The translations under genes were made by a program, and so were the position numbers. Below, in pieces: positions 16,221 to 23,230 of a stretch of 34,487 nt of DNA. The stretch covers positions 1 through 34,487 of the forward strand of contig DATDCV010000287.1 in the NCBI GenBank assembly GCA_036524155.1. Reading direction: 5' to 3'. Source of the DNA: DATDCV01 sp036524155. Its GTDB lineage: Bacteria; Verrucomicrobiota; Verrucomicrobiia; Limisphaerales; UBA8199. Within the stretch, counting starts at the first letter, position 1; each line of letters begins with the position of its first letter. The notes below the pieces were generated by a model that was given only the letters and a program-made list of their open reading frames with translations, was not told the DNA's origin and did no database searches.

Positions 16221-16715
16221 TCAAGTGAATATAATCTGGCCGCCGGCGGATAGCTCATAAAAATCGCCAACTGTGAGCACCCTCTCGACCTGGGGACAGA
16301 AGTCCTCTTTGGTGAGGTGGAACATATCGACTGTGGCTTTGCAGGCGTAGAGCTTGCCGCCGGCATCGTGAATCATCTCCACGAACTCGGGAATGGGAGG
16401 GATATCCAGTTTCGCCATTTCCTTGTTCATCATGGAAGTTGCAAACGCCGACATTCCGGGCAAAGCCCCCAACACGGAGGGCAGCGGGAAACCTTTCGCG
16501 TCCGGCACCCGCATCGCCGGGTTGCCTACCGTCGCGATTTTGATGCTCCCCATGTACTTCTTCAGCACCGCGTACAAGCCGAAGAAGGTGAAGAACAGGT
16601 TCGCCTCGATGCCTTCCATTCGGGCGCCGTTGGCCATAATCAATCCTGGGTACACCCCGTCCAGCGACCCGCGCGAAACAATGATGGATACCTTTTTGAT
16701 TTTCTCGTCGGCCAT
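16221..16715 (-). CDS. DsrE/DsrF/DrsH-like sulfur-carrier family protein
   Basis: This 164-residue protein matches the DrsE_2-type branch of the DsrE superfamily. It opens KVSIIVSRGSLDGVYPGLIMANGA, continues with EANLFFTFFGLYAVLKK, and carries the candidate sulfur-carrying Cys125 in YACKATVDMF, with another Cys at 140. These proteins relay or bind persulfide sulfur near the membrane in sulfur-oxidising and sulfur-handling pathways. I start it at the ATG at 16715 (MADEKIKK); a start four codons upstream is possible. Fifteen bases separate it from the DsrC-like gene upstream. Together with the SQR-like enzyme and the DsrC-like protein it suggests handling of sulfide-derived persulfide. Confidence 0.88.
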   Translation of the reverse strand: MADEKIKKVSIIVSRGSLDGVYPGLIMANGARMEGIEANLFFTFFGLYAVLKKYMGSIKIATVGNPAMRVPDAKGFPLPSVLGALPGMSAFATSMMNKEMAKLDIPPIPEFVEMIHDAGGKLYACKATVDMFHLTKEDFCPQVERVLTVGDFYELSAGGQIIFT

Positions 16716-16730
16716 AACCTTCTCCATTGC

Positions 16731-17045
16731 TTAAACGCAGCTTGCGGGTTTGGGGTATCCGGAAATCTTGGCGGCCTTCTTGATGGGCCCGTCCGGAAAG
16801 AGGGCGTAAAGGTCTTTGGTGGGAATATCGCCCACCTTGTTCATCCGGCGCATGCCTGGCACGACGCCCTTTTCCCTGAAGTCTTTGTCAATGAACTCCA
16901 GCACTTTCCAGTGGGCATCGGTCAGCGTGATGCCGAGTTCCTGCGCCAGCGCTGCTGCGATCTCGCGGTTCCATTGCGCGCGGTTGGTCAGGTAACCCTC
17001 GTCGTTGACGTCGATGGTGGCACCGTTGATGACTTTTTGAGGCAT
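16731..17045 (-). CDS. DsrC/TusE-family protein with a single C-terminal cysteine
   Basis: This is a 104-residue protein of the DsrC/TusE/RspA family, which uses a flexible C-terminal arm to carry sulfur as a persulfide or trisulfide. The family core is clear: DEGYLTN, AHWKVLEFIDKDF and a C-terminal end resembling AxKIxGxPKPxxCV. The terminal CysA is Cys103. The partner CysB, 11 residues earlier in true DsrC, is Ala92. Single-Cys members cannot form the CysA-CysB trisulfide used by dissimilatory sulfite reductase; they behave as TusE-like sulfur relays or are uncharacterised. No dsrAB is in this window. It lies 25 bp after the SQR-like gene. Confidence 0.92.
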   Translation of the reverse strand: MPQKVINGATIDVNDEGYLTNRAQWNREIAAALAQELGITLTDAHWKVLEFIDKDFREKGVVPGMRRMNKVGDIPTKDLYALFPDGPIKKAAKISGYPKPASCV

Positions 17046-17070
17046 AATGTTTCTTGCTGGTTTAATGTGT

Positions 17071-18336
17071 TTACGCGGCCGCCTGCGCTTGCAGGACTTC
17101 CGCAGGGATTTGTTTGCCGGCGCGGCTCATCCGATGGCCAACGCCCGGCATGGGCCTGGCCTTCAGCAGCACGTTCCAGTAAATCCACTTGAAGGCCAGC
17201 TTGCCCAGGTGGTTCACCCGGCTCTCCTTCAGGAGGGAAAATGGTCCGATGCCCGGCAGCGGATAGGTGCCCTGCACGGGCTGGATAACGTAATTGAAAT
17301 CGAGCAGAAACGCCTTCCCATAGCCAGACTCGATGAAACAGTTCGCGTGCCCGTCGAAGTCCTTCTCCAGCGGCTCGCCTTTCATGTGATGCAGAACGTT
17401 TTTCGTCAGCACCTCGGCTTCGAAGTGCGCGACGGAACCGGCTTTCGACGCGGGCACATCGGTCGCGTCCCCAATCAAGAAGATGTTCTGGTGGGGCTTG
17501 GACTGCAGCGTGTTTGGGTCCGTCGGCACAAAATTCAATTCGTCCCCCAGGCCTGACCGCTCGATCACCCCGTCGCCCATGTTCGTCGGAACCGTCACTA
17601 GCAGGTCGTACGGCACTTCCTTTTCATCCCACGAAACAATCCTGTGCTTTTCGTTGTCCACGCTCCCGATGTTGAAGTCGGTCACCACGTTGATTCGTTT
17701 TTCCTCCAGCATGTAGCCGAGGACCTTCGAGCAGATCGGTTTGGTGAAAGCCCCCGGCAGCGGCGTCACATACACCAGCTCGGTCTTGTCGCGCAGTCCC
17801 CGCTTCGTCAGCCACCAGTCCGCCAGGAACGCGAACTCCAGCGGCGCGACGGGACACTTGATCGGCATTTCCGAGATGTGCACCACCAGGCGCCCGCCTT
17901 TCCAATCATACAGCGCCTGGTTCAACGCCGACGCGCCTTCGAATGTGTAAAAGTCGAAGACCCGCTTCCGCCAGTCGTTCCCGAGCATGCCCTCGGTCTG
18001 GTCCGGGGCGGTCCTGGCCCCCGTGGCGATGATCAGCAGGTCATAGTCCACAGTCTGCCCGGATCCTAGGACCACGCGGTTCTTCTCAGCGTCAATCCGG
18101 TCCACCTTCGCTTCGAGATATTCAACCCCGCGCGGGATGAATTTCCGTTTTGGTTTCACCACGTCCGCCTCAGAGTAGAGGCCGAAGGGCATGAACAGAA
18201 AGCCGGGCTGGTAGTAATGCTTCGCATACTGGTCCACCACCGTTATCTTCCACTCCGTCAGGTTCGCCTTCTTCCGAAGGTGGTTGGCCATCATCGTCCC
18301 GGCCGTGCCGGCGCCTAAAATCAAGAGCTGCTTCAT
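17071..18336 (-). CDS. sqr: Sulfide:quinone oxidoreductase-like FAD-dependent oxidoreductase
   Basis: This 421-residue flavoprotein has two Rossmann dinucleotide folds. The FAD-binding GAGTAG motif is at residues 8-13, DLLIIATGA at about 99-107, and the second FAD contact NIFLIGDATDVP at about 284-295. Cysteines at 161 (in KCPVAPLEFAF), 202 (KPICSKVLGY) and 333 fit the redox/persulfide cysteines of sulfide:quinone oxidoreductases, Cys161 most clearly. The Trp/Tyr/Leu-rich C-terminus (about 345-395) fits a monotopic membrane anchor near the quinone. SQR oxidises sulfide to zero-valent sulfur and reduces quinone. The exact SQR subtype is uncertain, and some relatives are annotated only as FAD-dependent oxidoreductases. 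Its ATG overlaps the ArsR stop (ATGA), so the two are tightly coupled. Confidence 0.87.
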   Translation of the reverse strand: MKQLLILGAGTAGTMMANHLRKKANLTEWKITVVDQYAKHYYQPGFLFMPFGLYSEADVVKPKRKFIPRGVEYLEAKVDRIDAEKNRVVLGSGQTVDYDLLIIATGARTAPDQTEGMLGNDWRKRVFDFYTFEGASALNQALYDWKGGRLVVHISEMPIKCPVAPLEFAFLADWWLTKRGLRDKTELVYVTPLPGAFTKPICSKVLGYMLEEKRINVVTDFNIGSVDNEKHRIVSWDEKEVPYDLLVTVPTNMGDGVIERSGLGDELNFVPTDPNTLQSKPHQNIFLIGDATDVPASKAGSVAHFEAEVLTKNVLHHMKGEPLEKDFDGHANCFIESGYGKAFLLDFNYVIQPVQGTYPLPGIGPFSLLKESRVNHLGKLAFKWIYWNVLLKARPMPGVGHRMSRAGKQIPAEVLQAQAAA

Positions 18337-18668
18337 CTGGATGCTTCGTTCAAGAATTCTTCCTGCAAAAACTGAATCATTTTCCCCACCCGCTGGTCCT
18401 TCAAGCTGTAGAGAATTCTCTGGTTCTCGCGCCGCCGCTGTAATACTCCCGACAATGTCAGCATCTTCAAATGTTGGGAAACGTTGGACATCCGGCCCTC
18501 GCTCACCACCTCGGTGATTTCATTGACACAAAACTCACCCCGGACGGCCAGGCAGGCGATGCGGAACCGCTCCTTGTTCGAGAAGAGATGGAACAGGCCA
18601 ACGACGCGGGCGCAGACAGCCTCGTTCTTTCGAAAGGCCTCTTTGAGTTCGCGGCAGGCAAGTTTCAT
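18333..18668 (-). CDS. ArsR/SmtB-family repressor of the sulfur operon
   Basis: This 111-residue winged-helix regulator has the ArsR recognition region MSNVSQHLKMLTLSGVLQRRRENQRILYSL. Cysteines lie at 5, 19, 39 and 47, with Cys39 in FRIACLAV and Cys47 in EFCVNEI. In the family, related positions bind metals (SmtB, ArsR), and in BigR/SqrR a Cys pair senses persulfide. Because it overlaps the SQR-like gene and heads a sulfur operon, I infer that it senses reactive sulfur rather than metal. No late Cys equivalent to the second SqrR/BigR Cys is present, so the sensing pair would have to differ. An AT-rich dyad lies just upstream. Confidence 0.9.
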   Translation of the reverse strand: MKLACRELKEAFRKNEAVCARVVGLFHLFSNKERFRIACLAVRGEFCVNEITEVVSEGRMSNVSQHLKMLTLSGVLQRRRENQRILYSLKDQRVGKMIQFLQEEFLNEASR

Positions 18669-18679
18669 TGTTTAAATAG

Positions 18680-18700
18680 ATACTGAAATACTCAAGTTAT
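18680..18700. promoter_or_regulatory. AT-rich imperfect dyad upstream of arsR (candidate operator)
   Basis: The segment from ATACTGAAA (18680-18688) to CAAGTTAT (18693-18700) is an imperfect inverted repeat centred on TGA/TCA half-sites, 12 bp before the arsR start codon. ArsR-family operators are AT-rich dyads of this size and position. The match is weak and is offered only as a candidate autoregulatory site. Confidence 0.35.
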
Positions 18701-18778
18701 TAGACCCCAAATCAGTTCCCGCGTCAATCCTCGAGGGAAAGTATCGAGCGCACTAATGTTTTTAATGCGCACCGCTTC

Positions 18779-18804
18779 TCCAAACCTGCGCGCCGCCGTT
18801 TGGA
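18779..18804. repeat. Short perfect inverted repeat in the arsR-metY gap
   Basis: TCCAAAC at 18779-18785 pairs with GTTTGGA at 18798-18804 across a 12-nt GC-rich loop. It lies in a 458-bp stretch without an intact gene. No function is evident. Confidence 0.45.
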
Positions 18805-18892
18805 GGCCCCCTCCCCGCCACTAAAAGCGTGTTTGGAAAATGCCAAGCGCCGCCGCGTGAGGGCACGCGGCCTGCAAAGAACGCTCAACGTT

Positions 18893-19084
18893 TCAGCGAC
18901 CTTTAGGCCCGGTGCCCTCACCGGGCGAATTTCCAAATACGCTCTCAGGCAGAACCAGGCGGTAGAACCGGCTGGGATAGCGGTGTCGGTCCCGGTCGAT
19001 GAACCTCAACAGGCCATCGCTGTTCGTCAGAGAACCTACGTCGACCCAGTCGGCGGGATTCGTAGATGCCTCGACACGTACCCG
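18893..19084 (-). pseudogene. Remnant of a large secreted verrucomicrobial protein (C-terminal repeat)
   Basis: On the minus strand, 18944-19084 encodes a coherent segment beginning RVRVEASTNPADWVDVGSL and ending HRYPSRFYRLVLPE. The pattern 'xxASTNxxxWxxxxxLTNxxGxxxFxD...FYR' is a recurrent C-terminal domain of large extracellular proteins in Verrucomicrobiota, normally at the end of proteins of a thousand residues or more. Here the frame is open to a stop at 18893 but has no plausible start or upstream body: the same frame runs into the antisense of metY. I interpret it as the surviving 3' end of a lost gene, cut where metY now begins. The ~330-bp plus-strand extension in frame with metY over this region is therefore not coding. 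Confidence 0.6.
18907..18926. repeat. Perfect 8-bp hairpin with tetraloop
   Basis: GCCCGGTG (18907-18914) pairs with CACCGGGC (18919-18926) around CCCT. It overlaps the 3' end of the secreted-protein remnant, 12 bp from its stop codon. No T-run follows on either strand. It may be part of the lost gene's 3' end structure. Confidence 0.55.
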
Positions 19085-19126
19085 CCCTTGATTAAATTCC
19101 GCGAGTCGCCATCTTATGCAGGATTT

Positions 19127-20428
19127 ATGAGCACTGATTCTAAGAATTTGAGCACGCTGGCTTTGCATGCGGGACAAGCGCCCGACCCGGCCACCGGCGC
19201 CCGGGCGGTGCCGATTTACCAGACCACCTCCTTCGTCTTCAAGAGTACCGATCACGCGGCGAACCTGTTTGCGCTGAAAGAATTCGGGAACATCTACACG
19301 CGGATTATGAACCCGACGACTGACGTGTTGGAGCAGCGAGTCGCCGCGCTGGAAGGCGGCACGGGCGCGCTGGCACTCGCCTCGGGGCAGGCGGCCAGCA
19401 CGTTCGCCATCCTGAACGTGACGGAGGTGGGCGACGAGGTCGTTTCCGCCAACAACCTTTATGGCGGCACTTACCAACTGTTCCATTACACGATGCTGAA
19501 GCTGGGCCGGACGGTCAAATTCGTTGATTCAAAGGATCCGGAAGCGTTTCGAAAGGCGATCACGCCCCGAACGCGCGCGCTGTACGCCGAGACGGTGGGG
19601 AACCCGAAGCTGGACGTGCCGGATTTCGAGGCGTTGTCCGCGATCGCCCGGAGCGCGGGAGTGCCACTGATCGTTGACAACACGATTGGAGTGGGACTGG
19701 TTCGCCCGCTCGAACTCGGCGCCGACATTATCGTCGCTTCGGCTACGAAGTACATCGGCGGGCACGGTACGTCGATCGGCGGCGTGATTGTTGACGGTGG
19801 GAAGTTCCAATGGAACAATGGCAAGTTTCCCGAGTTCACGGAGCCGGACCCGAGCTATCACGGGCTGAAGTTCTGGGATACATTCGGTAATTTCCCCGGG
19901 TTGGGAAACGTCGCGTTTATCATCAAGGCGCGGGTGCAGCTTTTGCGGGACCTCGGCGCGTGCCTGAGTCCGTTCAATGCGTTCCAGCTTTTGCAGGGGC
20001 TGGAGACACTGCCCCTGCGGCAACAGCGGCATTCGGAGAATGCCCTGGCGATCGCTCGGTTCCTGAAGATTCATCCGCTCGTGACCTGGGTCACTTATCC
20101 GGGACTTCCCGACGACCCGAACCACCGGCTCGCCGCCAAATACCTTAAGCGCGGCTTCGGAGGTATCATCGGCTTCGGCATCAAAGGCGGTCTCGAGGCG
20201 GGCAGGAAATTTATCAACTCGGTGAAGTTACTGTCCCACCTGGCGAACATTGGCGACGCCAAGAGCCTGGTGATCCACCCGGCCTCAACCACGCATCAGC
20301 AATTGAGCACCGAGGAACAGGTGGAAACCGGCGTCAGCCCCGATTACATCCGGCTCTCGATTGGCCTCGAGGACATCGACGATTTGAAAGCCGACATTTC
20401 GCAGGCGCTGCAGGCCTCACAACGGTGA
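19127..20428 (+). CDS. metY: O-acetylhomoserine aminocarboxypropyltransferase / sulfhydrylase
   Basis: This is a PLP enzyme that joins sulfide to O-acetylhomoserine to make homocysteine and acetate. The 433-residue protein has the MetY-type opening TLALHAGQAPDPATGARAVPIYQTTSFVF, the aspartate-containing LIVDNT near 181-186, and the PLP lysine at 208 in SATKYIGGHG. The end (HPASTTHQQL, SPDYIRLSIGLEDIDDL) is typical of the Cys/Met metabolism PLP family. I start it at the ATG at 19127, preceded by AGGA. The frame is open to 18800, but that part covers a decayed fragment on the other strand and has no family similarity. Its position opposite the sulfide-oxidation operon suggests a sulfide-handling neighbourhood. 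Confidence 0.96.
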   Translation: MSTDSKNLSTLALHAGQAPDPATGARAVPIYQTTSFVFKSTDHAANLFALKEFGNIYTRIMNPTTDVLEQRVAALEGGTGALALASGQAASTFAILNVTEVGDEVVSANNLYGGTYQLFHYTMLKLGRTVKFVDSKDPEAFRKAITPRTRALYAETVGNPKLDVPDFEALSAIARSAGVPLIVDNTIGVGLVRPLELGADIIVASATKYIGGHGTSIGGVIVDGGKFQWNNGKFPEFTEPDPSYHGLKFWDTFGNFPGLGNVAFIIKARVQLLRDLGACLSPFNAFQLLQGLETLPLRQQRHSENALAIARFLKIHPLVTWVTYPGLPDDPNHRLAAKYLKRGFGGIIGFGIKGGLEAGRKFINSVKLLSHLANIGDAKSLVIHPASTTHQQLSTEEQVETGVSPDYIRLSIGLEDIDDLKADISQALQASQR

Positions 20429-20556
20429 CGCCTGCGGTGCGACCGCCCGGTGTTCGGGAGCGAGGACCCAGGTCAACGCTTTGAGCCGATTGTAGGTGAC
20501 GACGGGAGGAGATTCAGGGCCCCCGGACAAGCGCGGCACGAGCGGGACGAACTGTG

Positions 20557-20649
20557 CGGAGCGCCGACTTGCAGCCGGCTTAGAACGTCGCCGTCACAGC
20601 GCATCCATTACTCGACCAGGGTGTAAGCCGACTACAAGTCGGCGCTCCG
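20557..20649. repeat. REPIN-like pair of inverted palindromic units
   Basis: Two 26-bp arms, 20557-20582 and 20624-20649, are inverted copies with only two mismatches (outer 15 bp, from CGGAGCGCCGACTTG, perfect), separated by 41 nt. Each arm is itself palindromic: GCCGACT/AGTCGGC forms a 7-bp stem with a 3-nt loop in the right arm, and the left arm forms the same stem with one mismatch. Two REP hairpins in opposite orientation with a short spacer is the architecture of a REPIN. It sits in the gap between convergent metY and the lactonase gene. No RAYT transposase is in the window. Confidence 0.7.
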
Positions 20650-20692
20650 ACCTGGGGCGGTTCCCTGGCATTCGATCCAGTGCTCGCGATTG

Positions 20693-21841
20693 TCAGCGCA
20701 CGAAGACCAGGCACACGGGTGCGCCCACTTCGACTCGCCCGCCGACCGGCTCGAGTCGCCCGCTGCCAGCATCCACACGAAAGACGAAGATATCGTTCGA
20801 GTCCTGGTTTTCGGCGAGCAGCCATTTGCCTGCAGGATCCAGCGCAAAATGCCGCGGCGTCTTGCCCCGGGTTGATTCTCGCGCCACAAAGCTCGCCCGT
20901 CCCGTCTTCGGGTCGATCGCGAACAGGGCAATACTGTCGTCTCCGCGGTTCGAGCCGTAGACATATTTTCCCGAGGGATGGACAGCGACTTCGGCGCAAG
21001 AGTTTCTTCCGGCGAACCCCTCAGGCAGGGTGGAGACGGTGGAAAGCGCCGTGAGGGTGCCGCTCCGAGGCGCATATTCGAAGGCGGACAGAGTTGAGTT
21101 GAGTTCGTTGATGACATAGACCCAGCGGCCATTGGGATGGAACGCGAGGTGGCGCGGGCCAGCGCCCGGGGCCAGAGCAATCGAAGGCGGGTTGTTGGCG
21201 TTGAGCGTGGCCTGACGTGAATCGAACCGGTAAAGCAGCACCTGATCCAAACCGAGGTCGCAAGCCAGCACGAACCGGTTCGCGGCGTCGCACGTGATAT
21301 GGTGGGCGTGGGGGCCTTGCTGGCGCTGAGGGTTGACACTCGAGCCGCGATGCTGCACCTGGAACCCGGGCCCGGCCAGACGCCCGTCAGCCGCGACCTT
21401 GAAGACCGCCACGCTGCCACTGCCGTAGTTCGCCGCCAGGACACAGTTCCCCCTCTTGTCGACCTCTACATGACACGGCCCGCTTCCCCCGGACGGCTGC
21501 TGGTTCAGGAGCGTCAGCTTGCCCGTTTCCTTTTCGATGCGGTAGGCGGAGATTCCGCCCGAGGTTCCGCCGGCGAAATTCCCTATCTCGTTGGCGGCGT
21601 AGAGAAACCGTCCGTTGGGACTCACCGCGAGAAAGGTGGGGTTTTTGGCTTCCGCGGCGAGTTCCGGCGCTGACAGCTTGCCCGATGTGGCATCGAACCG
21701 TGCCGCATAAATGCCCTGGCTACGCGCCCCGGTGTACGTGCCGATGTATACCAGGGAGGGATTTGCGGCTTGAGCGACCATCGGCGAAGAATGAGACAGG
21801 ATCCCGGCCAACGCAAGGACGACGGCTTGAACAGGTTTCAC
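20693..21841 (-). CDS. Secreted lactonase-family seven-bladed beta-propeller
   Basis: This 382-residue protein resembles the lactonase family of which cytosolic 6-phosphogluconolactonase (Pgl) is the characterised member. The fold shows as regularly spaced blade motifs: LVYIGTYTGARSQGIYAARF at the start, then NPTFLAVSPNGRFLYAAN, GPCHVEVDKRGNCVLAANYG, GPHAHHITCDAANRFVLACDLG, PRHLAFHPNGRWVYVINE, EVAVHPSGKYVYGSNRG and PRHFALDPAGKWLLAENQ. A signal peptide (about residues 1-24, ending in VAQA) sends it out of the cytoplasm, so a role in the pentose phosphate pathway is unlikely and the substrate is unknown. The start is the GTG at 21841, chosen because it gives the signal peptide; an ATG at 21937 would add 32 basic residues. 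Confidence 0.85.
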   Translation of the reverse strand: MKPVQAVVLALAGILSHSSPMVAQAANPSLVYIGTYTGARSQGIYAARFDATSGKLSAPELAAEAKNPTFLAVSPNGRFLYAANEIGNFAGGTSGGISAYRIEKETGKLTLLNQQPSGGSGPCHVEVDKRGNCVLAANYGSGSVAVFKVAADGRLAGPGFQVQHRGSSVNPQRQQGPHAHHITCDAANRFVLACDLGLDQVLLYRFDSRQATLNANNPPSIALAPGAGPRHLAFHPNGRWVYVINELNSTLSAFEYAPRSGTLTALSTVSTLPEGFAGRNSCAEVAVHPSGKYVYGSNRGDDSIALFAIDPKTGRASFVARESTRGKTPRHFALDPAGKWLLAENQDSNDIFVFRVDAGSGRLEPVGGRVEVGAPVCLVFVR

Positions 21842-22060
21842 GCGGACTAAAGAACACGTTCCTAGGCTGAATTCAATGCTCAACTTGACCGCCGCGTCTT
21901 CGTGCCATCGCCGCTGGCAACGCCTCGTCATTTGCATCGGCCGGAGACTGGAGGTATGTAATTCCAGTGAACATAACGACGCCGCGCGGTGCTCCCGAAG
22001 GGGTAATGGGCTTCTCGAGCCGCGTCACGGCGCGAGGCAAGAGGCGAGGCGGTTCTCTAC
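21842..22060. other. Divergent promoter region between lactonase and Sco1 genes
   Basis: These 219 bases separate two divergent genes and hold no supported coding region. A GAGGCGAGG purine run about 12 bp before 22061 could be the ribosome-binding site of the Sco1-family gene. I could not assign promoters. Confidence 0.4.
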
Positions 22061-22729
22061 ATGGCTGATACGAACCTCACTCCCACAGTTCGCCGGGTCG
22101 ACCGGGTAATCTGGGTCGGGTTGGGACTGTCGTTCCCGCTGGTACTCCTGGCCCTGGTCTTGGCGGCATTGCGCTTGCAGAGCCCGGGAAGGCCCCTGCC
22201 GGTGTACGGACAGGTCGCTGAATTCACTCTCACGAATCAGTTCGGCCAGGCTGTCTCTCTGGGCGACTTGCGCGGGCATCCGTGGGTTGCCGACATTATC
22301 TTTACGCGCTGCCCCGGACCATGCCTGGCGATGACGGGCCAGATGAGGGACTTGCAGCAAGCCCCGCGGTCCGCGACCGGGGCGAGGCTGGTAACACTCA
22401 CGACGGATCCGGACTTCGACACGCCGCCCATACTCAAAAGCTATGCGGAGCGTTTTGGAGCGGACACCAACCGCTGGCTGTTTCTGACGGGTACCAAGAA
22501 AGCGATTGCCAGCCTGGCAATCGATTCGTTGAAACTGACCGCGCTGCCTAAGAAGCCGGAGGAACGCGACTCCCCCAACGACCTCTTTGTCCACAGCACA
22601 ATCTTCGTTCTGGTCGATAAGAATGGACGCCTGCGAGGAGTCTATGAAACCACCGGCGCGGGCACTAATCCGGCTGCGGTGAAATCGCAAATTCTCGGCG
22701 CCCTGCGCCGCCTCGAGCGTGAACGATGA
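22061..22729 (+). CDS. SCO1/SenC-family copper-binding thioredoxin-like protein
   Basis: This 222-residue membrane-anchored protein (helix at about residues 16-38) has a periplasmic thioredoxin-like domain. The copper ligands are present: CPGPC (Cys84 and Cys88, CX3C) and His178 in DLFVHSTIFVLVD. SCO proteins deliver copper to the CuA site of cytochrome c oxidase or act as thiol-disulfide redox proteins. The stop codon region overlaps the DUF420 gene start (ATGA). That pairing is seen in cytochrome oxidase assembly loci, although no oxidase subunit lies in this window. Confidence 0.92.
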   Translation: MADTNLTPTVRRVDRVIWVGLGLSFPLVLLALVLAALRLQSPGRPLPVYGQVAEFTLTNQFGQAVSLGDLRGHPWVADIIFTRCPGPCLAMTGQMRDLQQAPRSATGARLVTLTTDPDFDTPPILKSYAERFGADTNRWLFLTGTKKAIASLAIDSLKLTALPKKPEERDSPNDLFVHSTIFVLVDKNGRLRGVYETTGAGTNPAAVKSQILGALRRLERER

Positions 22730-23169
22730 ACCTCGCTGATCTGCCCGCAGTCAACGCGTTACTGAACGGGCTGAGCGCGCTCTTCCTCAGCGCGGGCTAT
22801 TACTTCATCCGCGGCAAGAACCAGACCGCACACCGCCGGTGCATGCTCGCCGCGTTTGGCACCTCGGTGCTCTTCCTGGTCTGCTATCTGACCTACCACA
22901 CTTACCTGGCTTATGTCCTGCATCGTGGTCCCACGGTTTTCCGGGATCCGGCGTGGTTCCGCCCGATTTATCTTGCCATCCTCCTGAGCCACACTGTGTT
23001 GGCGGTGGTTATCGTTCCGCTCGTTCTCGTGACCCTCAGTCACGCCCTCAAACAACGCTTCGAGCGGCACCGCCAAATCGCCCGTTGGACCTGGCCTATA
23101 TGGATGTACGTCTCTGTAACCGGCGTGCTGATCTACTTGTTTCTCTACCAGATATTTCCGCAACCGTGA
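22726..23169 (+). CDS. DUF420 membrane protein (CtaM-like)
   Basis: This 147-residue protein has four hydrophobic helices, with conserved features of DUF420: NGLSALFLSAGYYFIRGKNQTAHRRCMLAAF, YLTYHTYL, LLSHTVLAVVIVPLVLVTL and RHRQIARWTWPIWMYVSVTGVLIYLFLY. The His and Tyr residues inside helices suggest a heme or copper context. In Firmicutes the related CtaM is needed for cytochrome oxidase maturation. It overlaps the Sco1-family gene by 4 nt, and the two probably work together in oxidase assembly. Confidence 0.9.
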   Translation: MNLADLPAVNALLNGLSALFLSAGYYFIRGKNQTAHRRCMLAAFGTSVLFLVCYLTYHTYLAYVLHRGPTVFRDPAWFRPIYLAILLSHTVLAVVIVPLVLVTLSHALKQRFERHRQIARWTWPIWMYVSVTGVLIYLFLYQIFPQP

Positions 23170-23230
23170 CGGGCCAACTGGCCGGGACCGACATGGACAA
23201 ACTTTGTTTTTCAAGCCAAGTTGGTTAAAT

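Noticed and set aside
19088..19120. Candidate metY promoter (TTGATT ... TATGCA)
   Set aside because: The spacing of about 21 bp is too long and the -10 element would lie almost on the start codon.
18800..19126. In-frame N-terminal extension of metY by 109 codons
   Set aside because: The family starts at the ATG at 19127; the extension overlaps a gene remnant on the other strand and has no similarity to MetY proteins.
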